Source: Butyrivibrio sp.
Lineage (GTDB): Bacteria; Bacillota; Clostridia; Lachnospirales; Lachnospiraceae
Assembly: GCA_015056625.1 (NCBI GenBank)
Contig: SVFY01000001.1
Location: 124,001-188,000, forward strand
Direction: 5' to 3'
Length of the DNA stretch: 64,000 nucleotides
Below are positions 16,630 to 25,911 of the stretch, one piece after another; position 1 is the stretch's first letter; the number at the start of each line of letters is the position of its first letter. Both the position numbers and the translations under genes were made by a program. The notes beneath the pieces are model-generated. The model was not told where the DNA came from, made no database searches, and saw only the letters and a list, made by a program, of their open reading frames with translations.

Positions 16630-17741
16630 TTTTGTAGTACCAATCCTGCCAGGCACCCTGCAACGAGGCACCCCAGCATTATAATAAATGGAATCCTTGG
16701 AAGATCTATGGTCTGTCTGGTCATGACAACCTTAACAAGCATAGCCTCCTGCTTCTGGATATCCTTGACGATCTCTTCAACGGTCTGGGACCTGGTCCTT
16801 ATGTAGAACTTGCCCCCTGTAGTCTCAACTGCCTCCTTAAACCCAGCAAGGCAGGACGAATAGTCATACTCCTCAGGCAGATAGAATTTCTCCTCTGAAG
16901 GGAAGATGCCAAAGACAGTGACCTTGTTCTTTTTGCAGTACTTTGCCGCCTCGTTCAGGTTGAGCACTTCCCTGACAAAGGAGTTGTTCTCATTGTCAGT
17001 GCTCATGATGATAACCCTTGTCCTCTCTGAATTACCAAGGTAGGGAAAAGAGTAAAGGGCTGTTCCAAGGCCTTCTCCTATAAGGGAAGATCCTCTGTAC
17101 CAGTTTTCATAAAGTGTTCCGGCTTCGAAATAATCAAGCTTATCCTGAAGCTCTGCGTACCTTGCATACTTGTCATCCGGCATGTAAGTGAAGCTGTCAT
17201 AAACTGTGTAGTACTCCTCAAAGTACTCCTTCTGCATGGCGAAATAACCATCCAGTTCATCCAGGCGGTCTAAGATATAGTCGTAGTCATCTGTCAGCGG
17301 AACGTATGTAACAGATGAGGTATTAAAGATATTTATTCCAAACCTGTCTCCGTCAAGGCCCGCCACAACGCCCTTGTAGTAGTCAACGATCTCTGCGTTA
17401 AGGTCATAGAGGGAGTAGGAAACGTCAAGACATAAGATGATATCTCTTTTCTTGACGCCGCTTACCACGTCGTCTGTCTTATATGGTCTTGCAGCCAGGA
17501 AAAGAGCTGCCACGATTCCAAGGGTCATTCCCAAAAGAAAAATGCCAGAAAGGATCCTGTACCTGATATTTAAGGACCTGTACAGCTTGGAATTTCTGAT
17601 CCTTGCGGTGTTGGCTGCCTTAAGGCCACCCTCAAAGTTCTCAGTCCTCTTCTTATGAAGTAAATAGATTATCAAAAGAGCTGCCAAAAGGGCGATGACG
17701 CCTACTATGACAACCTCTTTATACATCAGCATCAGCTCCAT
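16626..17741 (-). CDS. vWA-domain membrane protein (BatA-like)
   Basis: A 371-residue protein with a membrane helix near 10-28, a second at about 63-85, a vWA domain with intact MIDAS motif DVSYS near residue 110, and a C-terminal membrane helix. Between the first two helices lies a basic cytoplasmic loop. It overlaps the upstream gene by 10 nt and the next vWA gene by 4 nt. The vWA domain is long, with an acidic Tyr-rich insertion (about 165-215) not usual in Bat proteins. Confidence 0.87.
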   Translation of the reverse strand: MELMLMYKEVVIVGVIALLAALLIIYLLHKKRTENFEGGLKAANTARIRNSKLYRSLNIRYRILSGIFLLGMTLGIVAALFLAARPYKTDDVVSGVKKRDIILCLDVSYSLYDLNAEIVDYYKGVVAGLDGDRFGINIFNTSSVTYVPLTDDYDYILDRLDELDGYFAMQKEYFEEYYTVYDSFTYMPDDKYARYAELQDKLDYFEAGTLYENWYRGSSLIGEGLGTALYSFPYLGNSERTRVIIMSTDNENNSFVREVLNLNEAAKYCKKNKVTVFGIFPSEEKFYLPEEYDYSSCLAGFKEAVETTGGKFYIRTRSQTVEEIVKDIQKQEAMLVKVVMTRQTIDLPRIPFIIMLGCLVAGCLAGLVLQK

Positions 17742-18229
17742 GAATTGATCACTCCCATTGCCACTCTGCAGGAAGCAGCAAAATCTTTATTTTCAGCTTT
17801 CTCATCCTCGGCAAACTCAGGGACGTAGTACTCTTCCATAAGTTCGTCGAGCTTCCTTATGCCCATGGCCTTAACTTCCTTGACGGTGAAGGACTCAACA
17901 TTTATGCCAGTCACCTCATGGACGAAGCTTCTGATGATGCCGCTCAGCCTCTGGTAGCCATCTCTCTTTGAAAGACTGCCTGACAGATATCCGTTAAGCA
18001 GGGCTGAAACCCTTCCGATGTAGTCCTTTTTCATCCTGGCAAGGTTTTCAGGGGTAAGGTGTATCTTGTGATATTTTGGCCGTTTGGCGATAGCTTTTTC
18101 TCTAAGGTCCAAAAGCTTTTTTACCACATAGATAAGTATCACCGCCGCAATTATGCCAAGGACCATAGTGGCCAGAGTTACGATCCAGCTGTATTCAAAT
18201 GGCGCCTGAAGTTTAACCGTAGTAACCAT
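17732..18229 (-). CDS. Membrane protein of MoxR operon (DUF4381-like)
   Basis: A 165-residue protein with one N-terminal membrane segment (about 15-38) after a short outside stretch, a basic region (REKAIAKRPKYHK) and a helical cytoplasmic domain. In size, topology and position between DUF58 and the vWA pair it corresponds to the DUF4381 member of MoxR operons; the assignment is by context. The start at 18229 follows AAAGG, and the gene overlaps the DUF58 gene by 17 nt. Confidence 0.7.
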   Translation of the reverse strand: MVTTVKLQAPFEYSWIVTLATMVLGIIAAVILIYVVKKLLDLREKAIAKRPKYHKIHLTPENLARMKKDYIGRVSALLNGYLSGSLSKRDGYQRLSGIIRSFVHEVTGINVESFTVKEVKAMGIRKLDELMEEYYVPEFAEDEKAENKDFAASCRVAMGVINSWS

Positions 18230-19097
18230 TTCTATACCTTTCAAGGAGCGTTATAACGCTCTCAATAATATCTTCCTGTTTGGAGATGGTGGTCATGGCT
18301 GCCCGAAGCTGCTTGCAGGAATGTGACACACCCTCTGTTATCTCCTGTCTCTGCTTTACTTCCTCATCGTGAAGAGCCTTTGAGTGGGATAAAAAGAATC
18401 TCTCGTAGGCGCTTCTCTCACTGTCAAAGACCTGGTCTCCGGTAAGGAAAGCATCTTCAATGTTTATGATCATAAGATCATTGTTGTCAGTGATGCTCCT
18501 GATGATGCCGGTATCAAGCTGACTTAAGCCTTCTATGTCAGTTAGGATAAAAATGATCATCCTCTTACGGACTGTATTAAGGACCTCTTTTATGGTGTCT
18601 GTCAGGGAAACAGTGCTGTCTGAGTCCACACTCTTTTCATAGTCATAAAGAAGACTCTCAAGGTGGTCCGTTCCTGACTTGAAGATACTGGTGGTGGCGT
18701 GGGTGCCTCCTGCATAGGACAGGGCAAAATCAGCGCCGTTCCTGCCAACAATATAAGCAATGGTCCCAAAGGTCATCATCATGAGCTCTGCCTTGCTTTC
18801 GCCGGAAGTAGTATCTCCCAGCATCTTAAGGCCTCTGTCACAGATGAACATCACGTTGTGGCGCCTGTCAGTCATATACCTGCGCACAAGAATAGAACCC
18901 ATGCGGGATGAGCTCTTCCAGTCGATGTCGTGGACATCATCCCCATAGGTGTATTCCTTAAGGTCATCAAAGTCCATGCTGCGGCCTCTGTGAACAGAGT
19001 GGAAATCTCCGTCAAGGATATTTGATGTCTTTCTCTTTGTATAAAGAGCTACTGCCCTTCTTATTTTTGACAGATACTCATAATCGATCTTCATCAT
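18213..19097 (-). CDS. DUF58 protein
   Basis: A 294-residue cytoplasmic DUF58 protein. The signature region is present: HRGRSMDFDDLKEYTYGDDV followed by HDIDWKSSSR and RRYMTDRRHNVMFICDRG. The fold is related to vWA domains. In MoxR operons DUF58 proteins are the most constant partner of the ATPase. The start overlaps the moxR stop by 4 nt (ATGA). Confidence 0.93.
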   Translation of the reverse strand: MMKIDYEYLSKIRRAVALYTKRKTSNILDGDFHSVHRGRSMDFDDLKEYTYGDDVHDIDWKSSSRMGSILVRRYMTDRRHNVMFICDRGLKMLGDTTSGESKAELMMMTFGTIAYIVGRNGADFALSYAGGTHATTSIFKSGTDHLESLLYDYEKSVDSDSTVSLTDTIKEVLNTVRKRMIIFILTDIEGLSQLDTGIIRSITDNNDLMIINIEDAFLTGDQVFDSERSAYERFFLSHSKALHDEEVKQRQEITEGVSHSCKQLRAAMTTISKQEDIIESVITLLERYRNGYYG

Positions 19098-20098
19098 GGT
19101 GCCTTCACAGAATTAACAAGAGCGTCTATAACTGCCTCTACAGGCACATTGTCTGCCACTGCCAGATAGTTAAGGCCGATACGGTGCCTAAGTACCTGGT
19201 GACTTACCTGCTTGACGTCCTCGGGAGTTACATAGGTCCTGCCCTGGATAAGAGCTGCTGCTTTGGCCATCTTAAGGAATGCTATGGAAGCTCTTGGGCT
19301 TGCTCCGATCCTGATGTACTTGGCAAGCTCCATTCCCTGTATCTGACCAGCTCTTCTTGAAGCCACAACTATGCTTGAGATGTACCACTTGATGGCATCA
19401 TCAACATAGACTCTCTCTGCGATATCCTGGAGCCTGTCAACGTCCTTTATGGTAAGTACAGGAGGATCAACCTTTGAAATTGCACCTGTCTCGATCCTGT
19501 TTAAGATCTCAACCTCCTCCCCTGCTGTAGGGTATGTAATGACTTCCTTGATAAGGAATCTGTCGGTCTGGGCTTCTGACAGGGGATATGTTCCCTCCTG
19601 CTCAATAGGGTTCTGAGTGGCAATTACTATAAATATGTCCTCAGGCATGTGATAGCTCTTTCCGCCGATGGTAACCTGCTTCTCCTGCATGGCTTCAAGC
19701 ATGGCTGACTGAGTCTTGGCACTTGACCTGTTGACCTCATCAAGCAGAACAAAGTTTGCAAAAACAGGTCCAAGAATGTTTTCAAACTTGCCTGTTGCCT
19801 GGTTGTATATCTGGGTTCCAATGATATCTCCAGGAAGAAGGTCAGGAGTACACTGTATCCTTGCAAACTTTCCGTCTACAGCATCTGATATTGCCTTGGC
19901 TGCTGTGGTCTTGGCAAGACCAGGTACTGACTCAATAAGGATGTGTCCATCAGCCACAATAGCTCCCACCAGTGAAAACTTAAGCTGGCCCTGTCCTACT
20001 ACCTTTTTTTCAAAGTAGTCTGAAAGCTTTTTTAAAACCTCCTGGGAGTAGGCAAACTCCTCTTCAGTGATGTTATTATTAGCACTTGTTACTTCCAT
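19094..20098 (-). CDS. MoxR-family AAA+ ATPase
   Basis: A 334-residue AAA+ ATPase. Walker A is the MoxR form SVPGLAKTTAAKAI, Walker B is FVLLDEVNRS, and sensor 1 is IVIATQNPIEQEGTYPLSEA. It is the first gene of a six-gene overlapping operon (MoxR, DUF58, small membrane protein, two vWA proteins, TPR). MoxR proteins act as chaperone-like remodelers of vWA-bound substrates. A GGAG ribosome site precedes the start. The preceding terminator leaves only about 35 nt for a promoter, and I find no clear one there. Confidence 0.95.
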   Translation of the reverse strand: MEVTSANNNITEEEFAYSQEVLKKLSDYFEKKVVGQGQLKFSLVGAIVADGHILIESVPGLAKTTAAKAISDAVDGKFARIQCTPDLLPGDIIGTQIYNQATGKFENILGPVFANFVLLDEVNRSSAKTQSAMLEAMQEKQVTIGGKSYHMPEDIFIVIATQNPIEQEGTYPLSEAQTDRFLIKEVITYPTAGEEVEILNRIETGAISKVDPPVLTIKDVDRLQDIAERVYVDDAIKWYISSIVVASRRAGQIQGMELAKYIRIGASPRASIAFLKMAKAAALIQGRTYVTPEDVKQVSHQVLRHRIGLNYLAVADNVPVEAVIDALVNSVKAP

Positions 20099-20132
20099 AA
20101 TATTTCTCCATTTTTTAGAGTCTTTTAAAAAC

Positions 20133-20164
20133 GGCAGGAGTCAGATGATCTGTTGACTCCTACC
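20133..20164 (-). terminator. Terminator after the metF-like gene
   Basis: GGTAGGAGTCA and TGACTCCTGCC form an 11-bp stem with one mismatch and a 10-nt loop, followed on the minus strand by GTTTTTAAAAG. It separates metF from the MoxR operon. Confidence 0.85.
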
Positions 20165-20176
20165 ATTATATTTGTT

Positions 20177-21040
20177 TTATCTGATGATGGTTGCCAGGTT
20201 TCTCATGATACCTGCTGCGATGTCAGGCTTGTTCATGGAGTAAACATGAATGTGGCTGACGCCATTAGATATAAGATCGATGATCTGGTCGCTGGCGTAA
20301 ATAATGCCTGCTTCCTTCATCTTGTCAGGGTCATCAGCAAATCTGTCCACCATGATCTTCATCTTCTGAGGAATAGTGGAACCAGACAAAGCTACACTCC
20401 TTGATACCTGCTTGGCATTGGTTATTGGCATGATACCTGGAAGAACAGGAACTTCGATGCCCTTTTCTCTTATCCTGTACAGGAACTGGTAGAGAGTTGA
20501 ATTATCAAAAAACATCTGGGTTGTAAGGAAGTCGCATCCTGCATCAACCTTTTCTTTTAAATGCTCAATGTCCTCTGACTGGCGAGCGCACTCAACGTGT
20601 CCCTCAGGGTAGCAGGCTCCGCCGATGCAGAAACTCTCATCTATGGACTTGATGTCGTAAATAAGCTCTGTGGCGTGGTCATAGTCATAGCAGATACGTC
20701 CCTCCTTGGGGATATCGCCGCGAAGTGCCATGATGTTTTCTATGCCCCTGTTCTTGTACTCAGAGATCATGGACTTTACTGTATCCTTGGTGGAAGAAAC
20801 ACAGGTAAGGTGTGACAGCACAGTAACGCCATATTTGTCCTGAAGGTCAGATGAAATGGCAGCTGTGTTCTTACTGGTTCCGCCGCCTGCTCCGTAGGTT
20901 ACGCTCATAAAGTCAGGCTTAAGGGCAGCTATCTCAGCTGCTGCCTGCTCAACTGCAGCATATCCTGCGTCAGTCTTGGGAGGAAATACCTCAAAGGATA
21001 AGGTTACTTCTTTATTCTTAAATATGTCAGTGATCTTCAT
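20177..21040 (-). CDS. metF: Methylenetetrahydrofolate reductase
   Basis: A 287-residue cytoplasmic FAD enzyme that reduces 5,10-methylene-THF to 5-methyl-THF for methionine synthesis. It starts with VTLSFEVFPPKTD, containing the catalytic Glu, and shows FMSVTYGAGGGTSKNT, HLTCVSSTKD, LALRGD-type (NIMALRGDIPKEG) and DFLTTQMFFD motifs. Length matches bacterial MetF. It lies 15 nt after purB in one transcript and is followed by a strong terminator. Confidence 0.95.
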   Translation of the reverse strand: MKITDIFKNKEVTLSFEVFPPKTDAGYAAVEQAAAEIAALKPDFMSVTYGAGGGTSKNTAAISSDLQDKYGVTVLSHLTCVSSTKDTVKSMISEYKNRGIENIMALRGDIPKEGRICYDYDHATELIYDIKSIDESFCIGGACYPEGHVECARQSEDIEHLKEKVDAGCDFLTTQMFFDNSTLYQFLYRIREKGIEVPVLPGIMPITNAKQVSRSVALSGSTIPQKMKIMVDRFADDPDKMKEAGIIYASDQIIDLISNGVSHIHVYSMNKPDIAAGIMRNLATIIR

Positions 21041-21055
21041 AGTTGCTCCTATATA

Positions 21056-22489
21056 TTAAACGTTGATCTCTGCTGTAAGACCAAGGTCCTCTTTGTTTGC
21101 CTCCAGGATTGGCCCCACCACTTCAGAAAGGAACTTGTCTACCTGATGAGCTGAGCATCCAACGTACTTTTTTGGATCCATTGATGCCTTGAGCTCCTCA
21201 ATGGTAAGTGGAAATGCAGGATCCTCTGCGATAAGCTCAAGAAGGTTGTTGTCCTTACCTTCCACCTTAACAGTCTTGCCAGCTTCCATTGAAAGCTCTC
21301 TTATCTTTTCATGGAGCTCCTGTCTGTCTCCGCCAGCCTTTACTGCATCCATCATGATATTCTCAGTTGCCATGAATGGAAGCTCAGCTAGCATATGCTT
21401 TTCAATAACCTTAGGATAAACCACAAGGCCGTCCACAACGTTGAGGCACAGATCCAGAACGCCGTCTGTAGCAAGGAAGCCCTCTGGGATTGAAAGACGC
21501 TTGTTCGCTGAATCATCAAGGGTTCTCTCAAACCACTGTGAAACCTCTGTAATAGCAGGGTTAAGTGTATCGATGATAACGTATCTTGAAAGTGAGCAGA
21601 TTCTCTCACTTCTCATAGGATTTCTCTTGTAGGCCATAGCTGAAGAACCGATCTGGCTCTTTTCAAATGGCTCCTCAACCTCTTTGAGGTGCTGAAGAAG
21701 TCTGATATCCTGAGCCATCTTGGTAGCTGATGAGCAGATGCCTGCAAGGACGTTTATTACCTTCATGTCAACCTTGCGGCTGTAGGTCTGACCAGAAACT
21801 GCCATACATCCCTTAAAGCCCATCTTATCTGCGAGCATAGGATCGAGCTTGTCAACCTTAGAAAGGTCTCCGTCAAAGAGCTCAAGGAAGGAAGCCTGAG
21901 TTCCTGTTGTTCCCTTTGATCCAAGAAGCTTCATGTTATCAAGAACGTAGTCAAGGTCCTCAAGATCCATGGTAAAGTCCTGAAGCCACAAACACGCTCT
22001 TTTTCCTACAGTTGTAGGCTGTGCTGGCTGGAAATGGGTAAATCCAAGAGTTGGCTGATCCTTGTACTCTCCAGCAAATTTAGAAAGAGAAGCGATGACA
22101 TTGATGAGCTTTTTGCGGACCAGCTTAAGAGCCTCAGTCATCACGATGATATCTGTATTATCACCAACGTAGCAGCTTGTAGCGCCGAGATGGATGATCC
22201 CCTTAGCCTTGGGGCACTGAGTTCCATATGCATAAACATGGCTCATTACATCATGGCGAACTTCCTTCTCCCTGGCCTTGGCAACATCGTAGTTGATGTC
22301 GTCCTTATGGGCCTTGAGCTCTTCTATCTGCTCATCTGTGATAGGAAGTCCAAGTTCCTGCTCGATCTCAGCAAGAGCGATCCACAGTCTTCTCCAGGTT
22401 CTGAACTTCATGTCAGGGGAAAAGATATACTGCATCTCCTTACTTGCATAGCGCTCTGATAGCGGGCTTACATAGCGGTCTGTACTCAT
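21056..22489 (-). CDS. purB: Adenylosuccinate lyase
   Basis: A 477-residue member of the fumarase/aspartase superfamily. It cleaves succinyl-AICAR and adenylosuccinate in purine synthesis. The signature [17 protein letters not shown] is intact, as are the upstream [14 protein letters not shown] and [11 protein letters not shown] (catalytic His) motifs. A ribosome site AGAGGAG lies about 11 nt before the ATG. It starts a two-gene transcript with metF. An adenylosuccinate-synthetase-like gene lies 11 kb upstream in the same direction, but it is probably not the housekeeping partner. Confidence 0.96.
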   Translation of the reverse strand: MSTDRYVSPLSERYASKEMQYIFSPDMKFRTWRRLWIALAEIEQELGLPITDEQIEELKAHKDDINYDVAKAREKEVRHDVMSHVYAYGTQCPKAKGIIHLGATSCYVGDNTDIIVMTEALKLVRKKLINVIASLSKFAGEYKDQPTLGFTHFQPAQPTTVGKRACLWLQDFTMDLEDLDYVLDNMKLLGSKGTTGTQASFLELFDGDLSKVDKLDPMLADKMGFKGCMAVSGQTYSRKVDMKVINVLAGICSSATKMAQDIRLLQHLKEVEEPFEKSQIGSSAMAYKRNPMRSERICSLSRYVIIDTLNPAITEVSQWFERTLDDSANKRLSIPEGFLATDGVLDLCLNVVDGLVVYPKVIEKHMLAELPFMATENIMMDAVKAGGDRQELHEKIRELSMEAGKTVKVEGKDNNLLELIAEDPAFPLTIEELKASMDPKKYVGCSAHQVDKFLSEVVGPILEANKEDLGLTAEINV

Positions 22490-22569
22490 TTTTTCATACT
22501 CTCCTCTTTTTTTGAATAATATTATAAATGAATGATATATGGATTGCTACGCTAAAAAAGCTTTCGCGA

Positions 22570-23757
22570 TCATTCATACTTATCCTCATACTTAGATACC
22601 ATATCCAGGATTTCCTGGGTGTACTTAGGATACTGCCTTGCCATATCCTCAATTTCAAGCTTGGCATTTCCTGCAACCACATCCCTGTTGTATTCCATTC
22701 TCTTTCTAAGGGACTGCCTGCGGACATTTAAGCTGTGCCTTATCTCTACCTCTTCGTTGTGGTTAAGGAGCGCCTCCACCTGATGGATCCAGATCTCAGG
22801 GTCCTTGACCCTGTAATGGCGAAGCATGTAGATAAGATCCTTTTCATTGGAATCAAGCAGCTTTCTCGCATCCTCAAATTTGGCTCTCTCTTTTACTTCC
22901 TGCTCGTAGCGCTCATAGAGATCAGTCAGCTCTTTTGAAGAGTTTACACCATATTTGATGCACAGATAATCAATAAGGTTCGTGTTGTTTACGTATCTTA
23001 TCTTAACCTGGTTTTGAAGCATTATAAGCCTTGAGATGGACTTTGTCACTGTTTTAAGTTCAACTGCTGCATTTGAATTCTGAACATACAAAACGGTGAT
23101 GGCAACGGCAGACAGAAGGATAGTCACCATGTAGCCATATACTACGTCAAGCCCAAGGGCAAACTGAAGCGACAAAAGAAATATCAGTATCACCACAAGT
23201 GCTACTCCAATGGCAATGATAAGCCTCTTGGTGTTTTCTATAGTATTAAGCAGCTCTTCTTCCTGGAACATGTAGGCTTCATGCTCACTGTCAAGGCGCT
23301 TTAGGTCATTGCGGATCTTCTTCTGGTAGCTCTCAGCTTCTGCAAGCTTGCCTGCTCCTGACTTGGCATCCTTCTGGAGTCTCTCCATGCGCTCAAATTC
23401 AGCATCAGTCATCTTGCTTTTTCTTTTGCCAAACTTCTCCTGTGCTACCTGAGAGTCCACGATCTTCTGGGCGCACTCGTCGATCTCAGCCCTCTGCTCA
23501 GGCGGCAGCGCATCGATTTCCTCCATGTCCCGCAGATGGCTTGTGACATCGTTGTACTCAAACTCCAGGGCGTCAAGTTCCCTTGATGCCTCCTGCATCT
23601 GAAGAAGGCAGCTTCCAATATACTCACGCCTCTGGACGGGATCATCCATGTCCACGTCCTTTCTGGTGTAGACAATGTCATTCCAGTCCTGGAGCCTTGT
23701 CTGCTCCTCCCAGTCCTCGTCTCTGTGATTGTTTGAAAAGATGTCTAAAAAGCCCAT
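22570..23757 (-). CDS. Coiled-coil membrane protein of the DUF5717 operon
   Basis: A 395-residue protein of no family I recognise. Residues 45-180 are charged and helical (coiled coil), two membrane helices follow (about 184-203 and 208-226), and a second charged helical region runs to the C-terminus. The topology is a hairpin in the membrane with both long coiled-coil arms in the cytoplasm. Its ATG follows the TAA of the TPR-like gene with no gap, so translation is coupled. It may be the membrane anchor of a complex with the DUF5716 and DUF5717 proteins. Confidence 0.8.
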   Translation of the reverse strand: MGFLDIFSNNHRDEDWEEQTRLQDWNDIVYTRKDVDMDDPVQRREYIGSCLLQMQEASRELDALEFEYNDVTSHLRDMEEIDALPPEQRAEIDECAQKIVDSQVAQEKFGKRKSKMTDAEFERMERLQKDAKSGAGKLAEAESYQKKIRNDLKRLDSEHEAYMFQEEELLNTIENTKRLIIAIGVALVVILIFLLSLQFALGLDVVYGYMVTILLSAVAITVLYVQNSNAAVELKTVTKSISRLIMLQNQVKIRYVNNTNLIDYLCIKYGVNSSKELTDLYERYEQEVKERAKFEDARKLLDSNEKDLIYMLRHYRVKDPEIWIHQVEALLNHNEEVEIRHSLNVRRQSLRKRMEYNRDVVAGNAKLEIEDMARQYPKYTQEILDMVSKYEDKYE

Positions 23758-24600
23758 TTATTTCACCCTGTCTTTTACCAGTTCTCTGTAAGTAAGCTTC
23801 ATCTTGTCAGTTATCTCGCTAACCTGTTCATAGTACTCTTGCATCTTGCCCTCTGCCTTGTAGACAGAAAGTGTGCCAAGTCTGTGGTTATCATCGCTGG
23901 AAGCATAGAGATCCTCAGCTTCCTTCATTCTCTTTTCTATTTCCATAGAAGCCTCGTAGGCCTCGTCGTTGTCTGCTATAAAAGATACGTACTCCTTGTT
24001 GGAAAGATCCATCCTGACTGCAGAAAGGTACTGGTAGTACGACTCCTTATCCCCGCTGTCCTCGTAGGCCTTAAGGAACATTTGCGCTGCTTTGTCAAAC
24101 AAAAAGAGCCTTGCATACATAACACCTTCGTTGTGCTCTATCTTAGCGCGAAGCTGCCTGTCAATCGATGGAGTGTTGGCAAGAAGGAACTCATACTCCC
24201 TGAAGGCCATGGCGTACCTTCCGTTCTTAAGAAGGAAGTTTGCTCTTGCAAGCTTCTTCTGGTAGACATCCATGCCAGCATTGCCTCGAAGGATCTCCTC
24301 TGTCTTGTCCACTTCCTTCCTGGTGTTGTAGCCAACATAATCAAGGATGGTCCCTGCAAGGGCAGCCATTGAGCACTTCTTGGCATACATGCTCCTAAGC
24401 TCGTCAGAGAGCTTAACCAGGCTGCACTCCTCCTCGATCCAGTCAAAGAGCGTACTTCCAAAGCTCTCCTCATCAAGGAGAAATGCGTTTTTTACTATAC
24501 AGTAGCACAGCTCCTCGATGCAGTAGACGTTCCTGCCTATCTTCTCTATGTGATATGGATTTTCAGCATAGCTTCCTATGCACAAGATCGGTTTACTCAT
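23758..24600 (-). CDS. TPR-like helical protein of the DUF5717 operon
   Basis: A 280-residue soluble protein. The N-terminal 100 residues (MSKPILCIGSYAENPYHIEK, Cys-rich VYCIEELCYCIVKNAF) have no match I know. Residues 110-200 look like two or three TPR units (ARANFLLKNGRYAMAFREYE, NEGVMYARLFLFDKAAQMFL). The C-terminus is charged helix. It lies 6 nt after the DUF5716 gene with its own AAGGAT site. A scaffold role is likely by architecture only. Confidence 0.8.
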   Translation of the reverse strand: MSKPILCIGSYAENPYHIEKIGRNVYCIEELCYCIVKNAFLLDEESFGSTLFDWIEEECSLVKLSDELRSMYAKKCSMAALAGTILDYVGYNTRKEVDKTEEILRGNAGMDVYQKKLARANFLLKNGRYAMAFREYEFLLANTPSIDRQLRAKIEHNEGVMYARLFLFDKAAQMFLKAYEDSGDKESYYQYLSAVRMDLSNKEYVSFIADNDEAYEASMEIEKRMKEAEDLYASSDDNHRLGTLSVYKAEGKMQEYYEQVSEITDKMKLTYRELVKDRVK

Positions 24601-24606
24601 AAATCC

Positions 24607-25905
24607 TTATACCTCTATGGTCTGCTCCCAAACCTTGCCTGTTGCAGGGAACAGTTCGCCAAAGCCCTTGTCTGTCACCTTGACGTTTACTTCATTTACA
24701 CTGTTCATGCTCAGGGATATATGAAGTCTCGTGGTACCTGCAGGTCTTTTTACAAGGCCGTCAAGATAGAGCTGTACCACCTTGGGGCGTCCGCCAGTAA
24801 GGGGTGTCACCTCGATGTTTAGTATTCCGCTGGGGTCCATGATGATATCAAGAGAGGTCTCAGCCTCGTACCAGTTTACCCCCGCGTCCAAAAGTGCATG
24901 GTACACTTCAGTTCCGCACTTTAAAAGCCTGATCCCAAGATTGGCCTTGAGCTTGTCCTCTCCAAGAAATACAAACCTGTTGCCATTGCCAGTGGGGGCT
25001 ACCCTCTCTCTGGCAGCTATGCTGGCGCCCTTGCTAAAGAGGTTGTTTCCCTGGAACACACGCCTTGTCCTGCACAAAAACTCAAGGGACCTCTTGGTCC
25101 ACTTCTCGTGGAAGCCATCTCCCAGAAGGAACACTGTGGAGATTATCCTCTCCTCGCAGACCTTCTGCATTATGGTCAGAAACTCATCGTCCAGCCTCTC
25201 ACAGGTCTTATGGAAAAGAGCTGCATCCTTGGGAAAGCCTGTTGGCAGCATAAGATCATCAAAATTCTCTACATCTATTGTGGCAACCACAGGTTTTGTG
25301 TTGGTGTTAAGTGTCATCTTAAACACAGAAAGTTCGTCCAGGTCATAGTCACAGGCAAGGACCGTGTGACGGGCCAGGTCATCCGGCTGGTAGAGCATAT
25401 AGTTGTAAAAGCTCTCCTCATGGCTCTGGTAGAAGATGTTTGAAGTCTTAAGCTCAAGGGCCGCTGTCACAGCGTTTAATACCTGCACCATGCGGTGATC
25501 AAGACTTCTTGTGGTGAACATGATGGCGTCCACATTGTCCATGGAAACTTCCAGTGACAGGAGGGATAAGCTTCTTTTTACAAAAAGCGTCAGCAGTGCT
25601 ATTGGGTCATATTCTGCCTCTCCCACCATTACAGGCTTACCTTCCTTGGCGGCAGCAATGAGCCCATCCACCCTGCTACCGTCGCCATCCTCAATGTGCC
25701 TTACAGCCTCTTTGCCATAGAACCACTGATTGACGTCCTTTCTCTTACACAGGACAGTGGGGATATTATAAAGTTCGCTCCCTGCCAGAACTGACAGAGT
25801 TTCAGGCATATCTGCATCTGACGCCAGGTAGCTGATCTGAGATACTTTATCCCCCAGATCATACCCCAGGACAAATCGCCTTGAGTCAGAATTACCAAAA
25901 AGCAT
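24607..25905 (-). CDS. DUF5716-type actin/Hsp70-fold protein
   Basis: A 432-residue cytoplasmic protein. The N-terminal 320 residues show the actin/Hsp70/PilM nucleotide-binding plan: phosphate-1 loop VLGYDLGDKVSQISYL (12-27), phosphate-2-like CDYDLDELSVFKM, adenosine-like VFLLGDGF and a connect-2-like NLFSKGASIAARE. The C-terminal 90 residues are a beta domain (LDIIMDPSGILNIEVTPLTG) reminiscent of an Hsp70 substrate-binding domain. The combination matches my recollection of DUF5716 proteins of Lachnospiraceae, which sit beside DUF5717. Function is unknown; an ATP-dependent switch or filament component is plausible. Confidence 0.8.
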   Translation of the reverse strand: MLFGNSDSRRFVLGYDLGDKVSQISYLASDADMPETLSVLAGSELYNIPTVLCKRKDVNQWFYGKEAVRHIEDGDGSRVDGLIAAAKEGKPVMVGEAEYDPIALLTLFVKRSLSLLSLEVSMDNVDAIMFTTRSLDHRMVQVLNAVTAALELKTSNIFYQSHEESFYNYMLYQPDDLARHTVLACDYDLDELSVFKMTLNTNTKPVVATIDVENFDDLMLPTGFPKDAALFHKTCERLDDEFLTIMQKVCEERIISTVFLLGDGFHEKWTKRSLEFLCRTRRVFQGNNLFSKGASIAARERVAPTGNGNRFVFLGEDKLKANLGIRLLKCGTEVYHALLDAGVNWYEAETSLDIIMDPSGILNIEVTPLTGGRPKVVQLYLDGLVKRPAGTTRLHISLSMNSVNEVNVKVTDKGFGELFPATGKVWEQTIEV

Positions 25906-25911
25906 TGTCTA

